The position numbers and the translations under genes are program-made. From assembly GCF_000186865.1 (NCBI RefSeq), contig NW_008705564.1:840793-904792 (forward strand): a DNA stretch of 64,000 nucleotides. Direction: 5' to 3'. The stretch comes from Aureococcus anophagefferens (lineage: Eukaryota; Sar; Pelagophyceae; Pelagomonadales; Pelagomonadaceae). The notes under the pieces are model-generated. The model did no database searches. It saw only the letters and a list, made by a program, of their open reading frames with translations, and had not been told where the DNA came from. This document shows, one piece after another, positions 28,106 to 39,600 of the stretch; positions within the stretch are counted from its first letter, which is position 1; each line of letters begins with the position of its first letter.

Positions 28106-29264
28106 CTACTCCTTCGTGTCGGACTGGACGCCCGTCGGGCGCGCGTAGTGGCCCTTGGTCACCTCGAGGTGCTCGAGGAAGTGGCCGATGGTCGGCGTGG
28201 GCGCGGCGCCGTCGTCGGGCGGCGGCGCGTACTCCGCGCCCCCGACGTCGTCGAGGGAGCGGTGGCCGAGGGGCACGCGGTCCGCGGCCTTGAGCTCGAC
28301 GGATTCGGCCGCGTGGCCCCGCTTCGCGTCGTCGTGCCAGCGGTCGCGGCGGTGGTCCCAGACCGGCGTGCGCGCGACCTGTTGCCCAAATGAAAAAATC
28401 CAAAAAAAGGCGGGGCGCCGGCAGCCGCGCCGTCTTCCAGTCCTTGGTGTAGGCGCGGGCGAGGTAGTTGGCGGGCCGGCCCGGCGCGGGCGCCTTGACG
28501 CGGCGCACGCGCGACCGGCGCGGCCCGAAGTCGGCGCAGCGCAGCGGGTACCTGCGAACGGGGCCTCGGCGACACCAAAGGGGGGCGGCGCGGCGACGCG
28601 CAGCTCGTCGACGGCCCACCACTCGTTGGGCCAGGCCTCGCGCGCCGCGGCCTCGGCGTAGCGCACGTTGCCCGACGCCTCGTCGAATTCCATGGTCAGC
28701 AGGTCGACGAAGGGCCACCTACGCGTTCCATATGAAGCGACGGCGCATCGACCAAGCGCACCGGTCGCCCTTCCACATCTTGTAGCCGTAGAACGTCCGC
28801 TCGAAGGCCCAGCCCGCGTCGGGCAGGTGCGCCGCCAGCGCCTCGCCGAGCCGCGGCGCGTCGAGGGGGCCCACGGCGAGGTCGACCTGCGCGCGGTGCT
28901 CGGCCGCGCGGCGCCGGGAACGCGGCGCCGGGGGCCGCGCGTCGTCGTCCCAGGGGATGATGCCCCCGTGGCGGCACTGGCCTAACAGCGTGCCCGCGCA
29001 GAGCCAGTGCTCGACGTTGCAGACGTCGAGGAGGCGCAACGCCTCGTCGAGCCGCTCGTACATCTTCTCGCCGTCGCTGGCGTTGACGACGAAGCGCGCG
29101 AGGGCCGGGTTCAGCACCGGCGCCACGCAGCGCACCTCGCCGAAGCCCGCGGCGCGCTTGAGCAGGAGCATGTGCGCGTCGTCCTCCGGCGCCGGCGCGA
29201 GGTCGATGGGCGCCACGTCCTCGCGGCCGAGGATCTGCAGACTGGGCTCGGCGCTTGCGGCCAT
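28106..29264 (-). CDS. LicD-family (fukutin-like) phosphotransferase, four exons
   Basis: Exons 29264-28753, 28718-28590, 28551-28431 and 28378-28106 join to 344 residues. The first exon has LLDVCNVEHWLCAGTLLGQCRHGGIIPWDDD, the LicD nucleotidyltransferase-like core with the acidic DDD. Later exons give PFVDLLTMEFDE, YPLRCADFG and ANYLARAYTKDWKT, in family order. LicD/fukutin proteins transfer phospho-sugar or phosphocholine groups to glycans. The introns are very short: 34 bp GT-AG, 38 bp GC-AG, and 52 bp (or 40 bp, alternative donor) GC-AG. Exon joins are deduced from frame and homology, so the third donor is uncertain. Divergent from the ankyrin gene. Confidence 0.75.
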
Positions 29265-29526
29265 CGCACAATGGAGATGGGGGGGCAGCGTCCAAGCTTG
29301 CAGGCACTGTTGCGCTTCTGAGGCGAAGGAGCACCCGCACCGACGCGAGCCTGGCCGTGCGATTCCAGCTTGTGTCCGCCGCCCCTCCGCCCGCCCCGTC
29401 GACCCGCCGACGCCGCCTGTCGCGCATCCGCTCGTATCCGCCCGGAGGAAACGCGAGACCAAAAAATCTCGCTCGAGAACGCGCGGCACTCGACGAGCGG
29501 CCGCCGATTCCACGAGAACCGAAACG

Positions 29527-30737
29527 ATGGCGACCATGGCCGCGGCGCCCACGGGCGACCACGTCGACGAGAACGACGCCTGGACCATCGCGTTCCGCGC
29601 TTTGAGCGCGTTCCCCGGGACGGCCTGCGCCATGCTCCGCGAGGCCGGGTTCACGGCCGACGACCTCCGGCGCCAGGCCTCCCACGAGCTCTGCAGCCGC
29701 GGCGACACGCTGCTGACGCGCGCGGCGAGATTGGGCCACATGGAGGCGGCGACGACGCTGTTGGACCTGGGCGCGGACCTGGAGTGGCCCACGCGCGCGA
29801 CGGACCTGAGCCCTCTGCAGGTCGCGTGCCACTGCGGCCACGCGCAGGGCAGGAAAAGGGTGATTCAAGTTCGCTTCAACATGAGTGTTCCGCGCGCGCG
29901 CGTTCCGGAAAAAGCATCCACGCGTCGAGAGCGCTCCGAGGGATGATCGCTCGTCCCAAAATCAGCCGAAACGAGTGGAAAACGGCCGAGATAGGAGCCT
30001 CCAAAGTTGGGAATTTCGCACCCTTTTCCTGCCCAGGCCACGCGGATCTGGTCGCGTACTTCCTCCGGCGCGGCGCGTCGATCACGCGGCGCAACAACCG
30101 GGGCCTCTCCGCCGTGTCCACGGCCGTGCACACGCCGGACGTGCGCTGCCTCGACATCCTCGCGCACGCGGGCGCGGATCTGGCGAGCCGGGGCCTGGCC
30201 CGGGGCAACACGCTCGCGCAGTCGGCCGCGTCGCGGGGGAACCTGAACGCGCTGGCCTACCTCGCGTCGCGGGGCGTGAACCTCTTCGAGCGCGACTTCC
30301 GGGGCCTCTGCTCCCTGGACGCGGCCGCGAAGCAGCGCAACGCGGTCAACGGGGCCGGGCCCAACGCGACTCTGGACTTCCTCTACGAGGTGCTCCGCGT
30401 CGGCGGCTCCGCGGCGTCCATCGCCTGGACGCGGCACGTCCGCGCGGCGCGGCGGCTGCCCCTGGTCGTCATGCGCGCGCTCGTGGTCCGCGGCCGCGCG
30501 GTGCCCGCGCCGCCGGCGGACGACGGCGGCGACGGCCTCCGCCGCGTGCTCGTCTTCCTCACGTCGGCGCTGGACCCCGGCGGCGGGTCGCCGACGTCGC
30601 GCCGGGCGCCGCCGCCGGCGCACCGCGCGCGGCCGCCGGACGCGCGCGCCGCGCCGCTCCGCAAGGCGCCCGCGCGCGCGGCCGCGGCGGCCCACTGCAC
30701 GACCGGGCCCTTCCGCCACGTCGTCTCCTTCCTGTGA
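29527..30737 (+). CDS. Ankyrin-repeat protein interrupted by an introner
   Basis: Exons 29527-29836 and 30037-30737 encode 336 residues. Ankyrin units are clear: GDTLLTRAARLGHMEAATTL, LSPLQVACHCGHADLVAYFL (this one spans the exon junction) and NTLAQSAASRGNLNALAYLA. Splicing out 29837-30036 restores the canonical ...CGHADLV... repeat exactly, which independently supports the introner boundaries. The donor is GC. The C-terminal ~120 residues are Pro/Arg-rich. Likely a scaffold; no partner identifiable. Confidence 0.85.
29845..30036 (+). mobile_element. Introner element IE1 (192 bp) in the ankyrin gene
   Basis: The ends CAGGGCAGGAAAAGGG and CCCTTTTCCTGCCCAG form a terminal inverted repeat with one mismatch. 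It is flanked by the 8-bp duplication GCCACGCG (29837-29844 and 30037-30044). The intron is 29837-30036: donor GC from the host duplication, acceptor CAG from the element. Orientation A (GTGATTCAAG end at the donor side). No coding capacity, so non-autonomous. Confidence 0.93.
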
Positions 30738-30903
30738 CGTAAGATAGGATCCCCGGGCCTACACGACCCACACTTCTTCGACCCGCAACAACGGTGGCCG
30801 TCCACCGAGACGCAGGGCCTCGGCCGGGGCGCCCGGCGGTCAAAGGTGACGTGATTTCGGAGCACCGATCAAGAAGCTGACCAGGCCTTGGGGCTGCCCG
30901 TCC

Positions 30904-32093
30904 ATGGGCATGGCCGACTGCCCCGAGGAGGCGGGGGCGCTCCCGGCGACGCCGACGGAGGACGCGAAGGCGCAGCAGAAGTTCCGGCAGCTCAAGGCCT
31001 ACACGCGGGACCTCCTCAAGAGCCACGACCGCACGGTCCAGGATTTGGAGGAGACGCGGGCGGCCCTGGAGCGCTGCCGGGGCGACCTCGCCTGCGAGCG
31101 GGCGACGAGCGAGGACCTGGCGCGGGAGCTCGAGGAGCGGACGCGGGACAACGTCGAGCGCCTCGCGGCCTACGGCCGGCGGCCGGCGGACCCCGAGCAC
31201 ACGGCGCCCGACGACGACGCGCACCACGACTCGTCGAGCGACGTCACGTCGCTCGACGCGGGCAAGTGCGAGCTCTACGGCGAGCTCCTGGCCGCGCGGC
31301 GGCGCTGGGCGCGCGCCGAGCGCGCGAACCGCCAGCTCCGCGACATGCTCCGCATGTCGTCGGAGCTGCGTCACGTCGACGTCGCCGCGCGGCGCCGCGG
31401 CAGCGGCCGCGACATCACGCGGGCGCTGCGGCGCCTCGCGCGGCGCGGCGGCGCCGGCGACCGCGACGAGGAGTCGGACCCGTCCGACGACGACTTCGGG
31501 TCCGACGGCGGCGGGGCCGCGCCCGCCGCGCGGCCCCCGCGGCGCGCGGCGCCCGACGCGCGCGCGGCGATCCTGGAGGGCGTGCGCGCGAACCACTCCT
31601 GGAGCCTCGACAACCTCGACGCGCTCCACGGCGAGCCGCCGGCGCCGCCGTCGCTCAAGGCGCGCGGCGACGCGCTCCTCGACGGCGTCTTCCGCGGCCT
31701 CGGCGCGCGGCGCCGGCGGTCCAATGAGCCGCCGGCGAAGCGGCTCCCCTTGGCGCGGGGGCGCCACCAGGCCGCCGCGCCCCGGGCGCCGGCGCCGGAC
31801 CCGGCGAGGCAAACGCCGGCGCCGCGGCGCCGGACCCGCGGCGCGACCTCGCGGCCCTCGACGCGGCGCGGCTCGCGGCGCGCGTCGCGGGCCTCGGCGC
31901 GGCCTACGGCGCGGCGGCGCCGGGCCTCGAGTCCCACGGCTGCGACGGCAAGTTCCTCGCGTCGCTGCCGCACCGGGAGCTCGACGAGACCCTCGCGGAC
32001 CTCGGCTTCGACCGCCTCATGCGCCGCCGCATCTACTTCGACCTCGACCTCGACCTCGCCCTCCTCGACGCGCCGAACAAGGAGCCGGGCTAA
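30904..32093 (+). CDS. Coiled-coil protein with C-terminal SAM-like domain
   Basis: The N-terminal ~150 residues contain a coiled coil (AQQKFRQLKAYTRDLLKSH ... LARELEERTRDNVERLA), and another helix lies near 125-155. A disordered Asp/Arg/Pro region follows. The C-terminal block in another frame (LGAAYGAAAPGLESHGCDG, KFLASLPHRELDETLADLG, FDRLMRRRIYFDL) resembles a SAM domain and ends at TAA 32091-32093. The frame changes near 31710-31770. A GC-AG intron ending at the CAG of 31768-31770 (for example 31712-31770, 59 bp) restores it, but the donor is not certain. The function is unknown; SAM domains usually self-associate. Confidence 0.65.
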
Positions 32094-32196
32094 GCGTGGG
32101 GGTCGAGAGGCGGCGGCTCGAGAAGCGGCAGTGCGAGGCCGAGGACCGACTTCCACGGGCGACGCGCGGCGAGGCCTGCGGCAAGGCGAATTATAG

Positions 32197-32627
32197 CCGC
32201 CGGAGTAATTTGGCGGTATATTACCGGTAATGGTAATTACCGGTAATTACCGGTAATTACCCGGTGCCATAATTCGATACCGGGTAATCCGCGTACAGGC
32301 CGCGGTCCGCTAGTACACGTGGCTGACGATCCGAGCGTCGCGGCCCGTCGCGGTCGTGTTTCGCATCGCGGTCGACGCGCGGCGCGAAACCGCGACCGAG
32401 CGGCTGCTCGTCGCGACGTCGCGACGGGCGCGCCGGGCGACGCCCCCCACGCCGTAGCGCGCCGCCGGCGTTGTCGCGTGGAAGCCACCTAAAAGAGAAT
32501 TCGGTCGACACGCGGGTTCGCGGTGGTCCTTTCGAGCCGCCATACCGCCTCTAGCCGTCCGCGGACGCCCTGATTACCGGGTAATTACCCTTCTGCGGTA
32601 ATTACCCGGTAATTACCGGTAATTACC
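32197..32627. repeat. GGTAATTACC palindromic repeat blocks in inverted arrangement next to the gap
   Basis: Two blocks of the self-complementary decamer GGTAATTACC (32217-32265 and 32571-32627) surround ~300 bp of unrelated sequence. The inner sides carry GATACCGGGTAATCC and GATTACCGGGTAATTACCC, partly inverted with respect to each other. The right block runs directly into the N gap, so the array probably continues and caused the assembly break. It could be a satellite, or the subterminal repeats of a transposon. Confidence 0.65.
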
Positions 32628-33275
32628 NNNNNNNNNNNNNNNNNNNNNNNNNNNNNNNNNNNNNNNNNNNNNNNNNNNNNNNNNNNNNNNNNNNNNNNNN
32701 NNNNNNNNNNNNNNNNNNNNNNNNNNNNNNNNNNNNNNNNNNNNNNNNNNNNNNNNNNNNNNNNNNNNNNNNNNNNNNNNNNNNNNNNNNNNNNNNNNNN
32801 NNNNNNNNNNNNNNNNNNNNNNNNNNNNNNNNNNNNNNNNNNNNNNNNNNNNNNNNNNNNNNNNNNNNNNNNNNNNNNNNNNNNNNNNNNNNNNNNNNNN
32901 NNNNNNNNNNNNNNNNNNNNNNNNNNNNNNNNNNNNNNNNNNNNNNNNNNNNNNNNNNNNNNNNNNNNNNNNNNNNNNNNNNNNNNNNNNNNNNNNNNNN
33001 NNNNNNNNNNNNNNNNNNNNNNNNNNNNNNNNNNNNNNNNNNNNNNNNNNNNNNNNNNNNNNNNNNNNNNNNNNNNNNNNNNNNNNNNNNNNNNNNNNNN
33101 NNNNNNNNNNNNNNNNNNNNNNNNNNNNNNNNNNNNNNNNNNNNNNNNNNNNNNNNNNNNNNNNNNNNNNNNNNNNNNNNNNNNNNNNNNNNNNNNNNNN
33201 NNNNNNNNNNNNNNNNNNNNNNNNNNNNNNNNNNNNNNNNNNNNNNNNNNNNNNNNNNNNNNNNNNNNNNNNNNN
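32628..33275. other. Assembly gap (648 N)
   Basis: Unknown bases. The exact number of N may be an estimate. Nothing can be annotated here. Confidence 1.
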
Positions 33276-33405
33276 GTGGGGAAGACGAGTCTGACCGCCA
33301 TCGAGAGCACAATCCAGGGCGATCCGGGCACTTGTTTCGTACTTCAACTTGAGTGGTTTCCTGTGTGTTGATGACAAGTTGGCGCTGAGTTCTGAGAATA
33401 GAGTG

Positions 33406-35087
33406 ATGATGCACTCGTTCCGCGCTGCCGCGCGCAATCTCCCGAGACGCGCCGCCGCCCATCTCCGCGCCGGCGCCCATGTCCGCGTCCTCTCGTCGAC
33501 GGCGGCGGCGCCCCGCCCGGCCGCCGCCGCCGACGCGGCCCCGGCCCACCCGGACCCCGTGCTCGGCCAGTTCACGGACGCGTTCCTCGGCGAGCTCGAC
33601 GGCGCGTCCAAGGCGGCGTCGCCCGAGGAAAGCGCGCTCCTCCTCAAGGACCTCGTGCGCGCGGGCCACCTGCGCTTCACGCGCGGCCGCGGCGTCCGGA
33701 CCCGTCGTCGACGTTCGAAACCCGTCTCGCGCGTAGGGACATGCAGGATCACCCGGAGAAGTTCTTCCTGGCGCACCGCCTCCTCACCACGGTGGGCCTC
33801 TCGGGCTTCGGCATCCGCTTCACGGTGCAGTTCAACCTCTTCGCGGGGTCGATCCTCGGCCTCGGCGGGCCGGAGCAGGTCGCGCTGCTCGACGACATGC
33901 AAGAGCGCGGCGAGCTCGGCTGCTTTTTGCTGACGGAGAAGCAGGCGGGCGTGCTCAGCGGCCTCGTCGTCGAGACGACGGCGACGTTCGACGAGTCGAC
34001 GTCCGAGTTCGTTTTAGCGACGCCGAACGAGGCGGCGCACAAGAACTGGATCAGCCAGGGCTACACGGCGGAGCACGGCGTCGTCGTCGCGCGCCTCTTG
34101 ATCAAGGGCGAGGACAAGGGCCCGCACGCGTTCCTCATGCGCCTCCGCGACGCGGCGTCGGGCGAGCCCATGCCCGGCGTGTCCGTCGTGGACATGGGCC
34201 TCAAGACCGTGGCCAACGATTTGGACAACGCGGCCTTTGGCTTCGACGGCGTGCGCCTGCCGCGGACCGCGCTGCTCAACAAGTTCTGCGACGTGGACGC
34301 GGACGGCGCGTACGTGCAGACGACGGACGAGAAGATGCGCATCGAGGTCATCGGCCAGCGCCTGATGACGGGCCGCATGGCCATCGCGGAGGCCGCGCTC
34401 GTCTTCGCCAAGGGTTTGCACGCGAAGACGCGGGCCTACGCGGATTCCAAGGTCTGCAACGGCTTGGCGGGCGAGGTCATGCTCTCGGACATGCCGCAGC
34501 TCAAAGCCGTGCTCGACGAGTCCGACCGCGAGCTCGACGCGGTCGTCGCCTACTGCGTCGCCGTCGAGGCGGAGCTGTCGCACTGCCTGCGCACGGGCGC
34601 GATCCCGTCGGACCTGCTCGTGGAGAAGATCGCCGTCGCGAAGATCAAGGCCATCGACGTCTCCGTGGACCGCGTGCACAAGCTCCGCCTCGAGGTCGGG
34701 TCCTACGCGCTCATGTCGAACACGGGCTTCGAGCTGGCCGACATGCTCCTCTGCTGCAAGTTCGCCGAGGGCGACACGCGCATCCTGATGCAGAAGATCG
34801 CGCGCGACCGCCTCAAGAAGCTCCAGAAGGACGGCCTCGCGGGCCTCGCGGCGGGCGTCTTCGACGAGGAGACGCGCGTCGCCTTCTCCCTCGCGCGCGT
34901 GTTGCGGGCCGCGCCGGACAAGGCCGCGGCGTGGAACGAGCAGTGGGCCGCCGTCTACGAGCTCGCGGACCTCGTCTGCGCGCGCCACCTCGCGTCCGCG
35001 GCGCCGCCGCCGGGCTTCGACGCGCCGGGCTTCCAGGAGCCCCTCGTGGACCGCTACCAGGACCGCAGCGACCGCGGCCAGCTCTGA
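33406..35087 (+). CDS. Acyl-CoA oxidase/dehydrogenase-like flavoprotein
   Basis: Exons 33406-33680 and 33737-35087 encode 541 residues. The 56-bp GC-AG intron joins ...LRF-T to DMQDHPEKFF, restoring the family motif (TDMxDxPEKFF). The oxidase-like features are CFLLTEKQAGVLSGLVVETTATFD (FAD/substrate region), NWISQGYTAEHGVVVARL and GLKTVANDLDNAAFGFDGVRLPRTALLNKF. The family oxidises acyl-CoA to 2-enoyl-CoA. The N-terminus (MMHSFRAAARNLPRRAAAHLRAG...) is Arg/Ala/Ser-rich and lacks acids, like a mitochondrial presequence, and the C-terminus (DRGQL) is not a PTS1, so a mitochondrial location is inferred. Either adjacent ATG could be used. Confidence 0.85.
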
Positions 35088-35271
35088 GGACGTCGTGCGG
35101 CCTAGGCTAAGTTTCTTTTGCTTCGACGGGGATTCAACACAGGACATTAGCTATGGGACTCTCTCGATGTGATTTTTGAAGGGCCGCGGCGGATGTGGTC
35201 GGCGCGGCCCGCGGAAGTCGCGGCTTCTATATGCAGGCGGGCGGGCGAGCGGCTGTGGTCGATGATCTCGC

Positions 35272-36504
35272 CTACGCGAGGCCGTAGTTGAAGTTCGGGC
35301 ACTCCTCGGCGTCCTCGCGCGCGCGCGTCTGGATGTCCGTGTACTGCTTGTTCGTCACGGCGAACGCGGAGCCGCGGATGCGGCCGCCGCGGTGGAGCGC
35401 GAGCTCGTCGTCGACGAAGCGGATGTCGAGCGTCCGCTGGTGCGTGTAGAGGCCCGCGTCCTGCATGGGCAGCACCCAGGCCGTCGAGTCGCTCTCGTTG
35501 TGGTGGCTGTGCCACCACCCGGGCGGCGTCACGAAGACGGCGCCCGTGGCCCAGACGCATTTGATGGGATCGATGATGTCGCCGTTGCCGTCGATCTCCT
35601 TGCCCATGAGCGTGTAGACCCTGCCCGCGGGCCACTCCGCGTGGACGGCGAGGTCCAGCGCCACCGAGTTGTGGCGGTGGGGCCGCTGGACGGACTTGGG
35701 GCCGATGGAGTTGAGCAGGCTCCAGAGCGTGTGCGTGAGCGTCTTCGTCGTCTCCTCCGTCTTGGCGTTGCCGAGGAGCACGCCGAGGCGGTTCTTGTGT
35801 TCGGCGCCCGGCGCGTGGCGGATCTCCTCGACGGTCTCCAGGAGCCGCTGGCGCGTGAAGAGCGTCGGGTCGAACTTGGCGACCGCCGGCGCGACGCCGA
35901 GGTAGTCGAGCAGGGGCTGGTCGTGGATCCAGTAGAGCGCCGCGCCGTCGTGCGCCTCCGCGGCCGAGCACTCGTGGACGAGCTGGCCGTCGGTCTTGGG
36001 CACGACGAAGAGGTCGCCCGTGTTCCACGTCACGCGGCCGTGCTCGGACGTCGTCGAGCCGCCGCCGCGGATCACGTAGTAGGCCTGGGACGTCGCGAGC
36101 GCTGCCGTCGAGATGCGCTCGCCGACGAGGACGCGCACGTACGACGCCATCAAGTTCGGGCTCGTGCACGGCGCCGCGCCGCCGATCATGGACGACAGGT
36201 CGAAGGGGATCACGCGCGTCGGGCCGGCCTCGTGCAGCGACGCCGGGTGCACGAGCACGGGGATGGCAGGCAGGTCCGGATTCGCGGCGGCGCCGTATTC
36301 GTAGATCCGCGCGGACGACTCCCAGTCCTCGGAGATGCCCTTGTCGCAGAGCATGCCGTCGGAGACGACGTGCGTCAGGCCGCGGGGCTCCTCGTCGTCC
36401 TTCTCCATCTGCTCGAGCGCGAACAGGCCGCTTGTCGAACTCGCGCGCGTCATGAGGTTCGTGCCGCTGTCGCTCCGCACGGGAGCGACGTGGAACGTGC
36501 TCAT
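35272..36504 (-). CDS. Bicupin, gentisate-1,2-dioxygenase-like
   Basis: A 410-residue, single-exon, two-cupin protein. Cupin 1 is seen as AYYVIRGGGSTTSEHGRVTWNTGDLFVVP (about residues 140-168). Cupin 2 is QRPHRHNSVALDLAV ... GRVYTLMG ... GAVFVTPPGWWHSHHNES (about 267-345), where PHRH and the later WWHSHHN supply metal-binding His. The layout resembles gentisate 1,2-dioxygenase, which cleaves gentisate to maleylpyruvate using Fe(II). The substrate is inferred and could be a related hydroxybenzoate. The ATG at 36504 is the first in frame; 767 bp of other sequence separates it from no known pathway partner. Confidence 0.75.
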   Translation of the reverse strand: MSTFHVAPVRSDSGTNLMTRASSTSGLFALEQMEKDDEEPRGLTHVVSDGMLCDKGISEDWESSARIYEYGAAANPDLPAIPVLVHPASLHEAGPTRVIPFDLSSMIGGAAPCTSPNLMASYVRVLVGERISTAALATSQAYYVIRGGGSTTSEHGRVTWNTGDLFVVPKTDGQLVHECSAAEAHDGAALYWIHDQPLLDYLGVAPAVAKFDPTLFTRQRLLETVEEIRHAPGAEHKNRLGVLLGNAKTEETTKTLTHTLWSLLNSIGPKSVQRPHRHNSVALDLAVHAEWPAGRVYTLMGKEIDGNGDIIDPIKCVWATGAVFVTPPGWWHSHHNESDSTAWVLPMQDAGLYTHQRTLDIRFVDDELALHRGGRIRGSAFAVTNKQYTDIQTRAREDAEECPNFNYGLA

Positions 36505-36658
36505 CCTGTGGCGGTTCTTCGATGTCGGGCAACAGCAGCGGAGCCTTCTTCTCGAGATCTCGCGGTGACGAGGACGCAGCTGGGATCAGTCCAACGGAAA
36601 TTGCACCTTTTGTTTTGTGGCAACATCAACGACGGGAAGTTGTCCTTCAACATGGTGT

Positions 36659-39600
36659 TTACACGGCCTTCTTAGCCCCGCCGCCCCGCCTCACGACGGC
36701 CTCGGGCATGACCGCGGCCGCCGACGGCCCGAGCCCGCGCACCGCGAAGCCCGCGGACAGGACGAGGAGGCTCTCGACGCACGCCGCGAACGTCGACCCC
36801 TCGGACCACGCCGCGAAGACGAGGAACAGGAAGACGAAGGCGCCCGCGAGCAGCACCGCCGCGCCCGCGACGGCCGCGTTGACGAAGCGCGGCCCCAAAC
36901 CCGCCCGCTCGAGGCTCGCGTCGACGATCTGCCGCTCGACCCACGTCCACGCGCGGTCGAACTCGTCGGCGTCGACGACCGCGTCGAGGTCCGCGTCCGC
37001 GTAGGCGAAGATCTGCGCGAGCTTGGCGTCGTCGAGCTCGGGCAGCGCGGCGACGGCCGCGAGCTCCCGGATCTCGTCCGCCGTCACGCCGCCCGAGTTG
37101 TTGCCGTCGAGCGCCGCGAACAGGCGCTGCGCGTCGCTGAGCTCCGACGCCGCGGACGCCTCCGCGGCCTGGATGAGCCCCGTCGCGCCGTCGACGCGCT
37201 TTTGCGTCGCCTCGCGCGCCTTCGAGTAGCTTTCGAGCGCCTCGGCGACGCGGCTCCGGAGGCGCTCGTAGATGAGGTTCTCGTGCTTCTCCGCCGCGGC
37301 CGCGAGCTGCTGCCGCAGCGCGGAGATGGACGTGCAGAGCGTGAAGAAGGCCACGGAGCGGGACGAGAGCTTCGCCGGGTCTAAGATCGCCCCGGCGAGC
37401 AGCCACACGGCGACGAGGAACGCGTAGAAGAGGACGAGGAACGCCGCGCCGACGCACAGCACCGCGAAGACGAGGCGCACGCAACTCACCAAACGCTCCG
37501 GCGCGGGCGGCAGGTAATAAATCCCGTCGCCCGCGTAGTGGAAGTACACGCGCGCCACCGCCGCCAGGAAGTAGAGCCCCGCGTAGGCGGCGACGAATGC
37601 GGACGCGAAGACGCGCGCGTCGCCCGAGAGCACGAAATCCTCGACCAACGTCGCGTCGTAGATGGACCAGAAGCGCTCCGCGCCGTCGCCGACGACGGCG
37701 GCCCAGAGCTTGCTGTGGCGCAGCTGCAGGTGCATGGCCACGGAGCAGAGCAGGACGATGGGCACGACGAGGCACGCAAAGTGCGCGACGGCCGTCAGGA
37801 CGTGCTCGACGTAGAAGGAGCCCGACAGCTTGAGCTTCTTGCCGCCCGCGGCGAAGTTGCGCAGCCGCAGCCCGTCGACGCTCAGCTTCATCTCCGTCTC
37901 CACGGCCAGGTCGAACTCGTCGGCCAGCCAGCCGAGGTGCTCGCGGAGGTCCACGGCGGGCAGCCCCGCGTCGCGCCGGTGCGCGTTGAACTCGCCCACG
38001 AGGCCCTTGCGCCGCCCCAGGGCGCCGTCGCCGAGGACGACGGGCTCGCTGCAAATCCGCAACACCCGGTCGCCGTCGGCCTTGGCCGCCGCGGGCTCCG
38101 TGCGCTCGGCGAGGAACGCGCGGACCGCGGCCGCGTCCTGCGAGGTCGCGACCGCCGGCGCGACGTCCTCCAAACCCTCGAAGAAGGCCGCGCCCTGGGC
38201 GAAGATCGTGCCGTGGGACACGAAGGGCTTCCGCGAGCGCTTCGTCGCGGGGATCCAGGCTTTCTTCCACGCGCGGCCCCGCACCTTCGGCATCCGATGC
38301 ACCTTGAAGCGGAGGTCGTGCGTCGCCACGAGGTAGCGCTGGAGCGACGGCCGGTCGACGCCCGCGTCGCTCAGGTTCTTCTTGAAGCAAAAGTCCGTGT
38401 GCGCGTGCACGAAGGTCCGGAAGCACGTCCGCGACCTGCGCGGAAATCTTCGACCCGACTTCAACGTGCGCGCACGCGACGGTTTCGTCCCTTCGGATGT
38501 GCTTCGAGACCTCGAGGAGAGCCATCGATTCGTCCAAAAATCACCCGAATCGACTCGGCCGAGCGAGAGAATTTTCAAGTTCGGCCCCGGCTCGCCGGTT
38601 GATTGGCGCGCGGTCCGCGACGGCCGCCGCCGGAGGTCCCGCCGCGGCGACTCGTCCGCCGGCGCCACCTTGCCGCCCCCTTTGCCGCGAACTTTCATGG
38701 CGTCGGCGTCGAGGACGCAGCGCATGCGCACGAACTTGGCGCGCGCGTCGATCAAAGACCGGCGCAGCGGCGTGACGACGGCCGTGTCGACGGTCGCGAG
38801 CGGGCGCATGAGGGGCTTGACGAGGTCGAGCAGGAAGACGACGTCTTTGAGAACTAAGCCCTCGGCCCATGTCATGATGCCGCCCCAGTCCTGGAGGTCG
38901 CCGCCGTCGCCCTCCTCGTCGTCCGCGACGACCGCGTCCGCCGCGACGCCCAATTGCTTCAGCTCCGCCTCGGCCGCCGCCGCCTCCTTCGCCAGCGCCG
39001 ACGCCTCCTCCTGCTCCTCGCGCTGCGCCGCGGCGTCGGCGTCGTCCGCCGCCTCCTTGAACGCGCCGGTCTTCCCATCCTCCGCGTCGTCCTCGTCGTC
39101 GTCGCGCGCGGCGGCGGCGACGTTTTTGGCGGACGTCTTCGTCAGACGCATCTGGATCTTCGACGACTGGTCCGCGAGCGTCTGCATGGCGCTGAGGTAG
39201 CGCGACCCGACGACGAGGGCGTAGAGCGTCGCGAAGAACGCGAGGGCGATCGACGCGTAGAACGCGTGCCAGCCCCGTCCCCGCATGACCGTCCGCGAAA
39301 AGTCGGCCGACGCGTAGGCGCCGTCCGCGTAGGCGTACGCGTCGAGGCGGGGGCGGTCGAGGAGCGCGTTGCGCTTGCGCACGCGCACGAGCTGGCCCTT
39401 CAGGTAGGGCTGGCCCGACGGGGTCAAAATCTTCGCCAGCTCCTCGTAGACCTGCCCGCGGACGTCGGCGTCGGAGACGCCGGCCGCGGAGCACGCGTCG
39501 CCGTTCGTCAGGCGCACGCGGTAGCGCGCCACGCGCGGCCGGATGACCTCGAAGCTCAGCGCCTCCAACGTCGGCGGCGGCAGTTCGAGATAGACCTCGT

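Larger units (their letters stand above)
32094..33405. other. Intergenic region containing repeats and the assembly gap
   Basis: No gene is seen. From 32180 the sequence becomes AT-rich GGTAATTACC repeats, then about 250 bp of unique GC-rich sequence (32290-32560), more GGTAATTACC repeats, 648 N and finally about 130 bp leading to the acyl-CoA oxidase start, which presumably contains its promoter. Confidence 0.6.

Noticed and set aside
33681..33736. The acyl-CoA oxidase intron as another introner
   Set aside because: It is 56 bp, has no flanking octamer duplication, and shares neither terminal repeat nor core with IE1-IE8.
38436..38621. The 62 codons of IE8 as genuine protein-coding sequence
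   Set aside because: The segment has introner core sequence, a target duplication and GT-AG ends, and the protein reads better without it.
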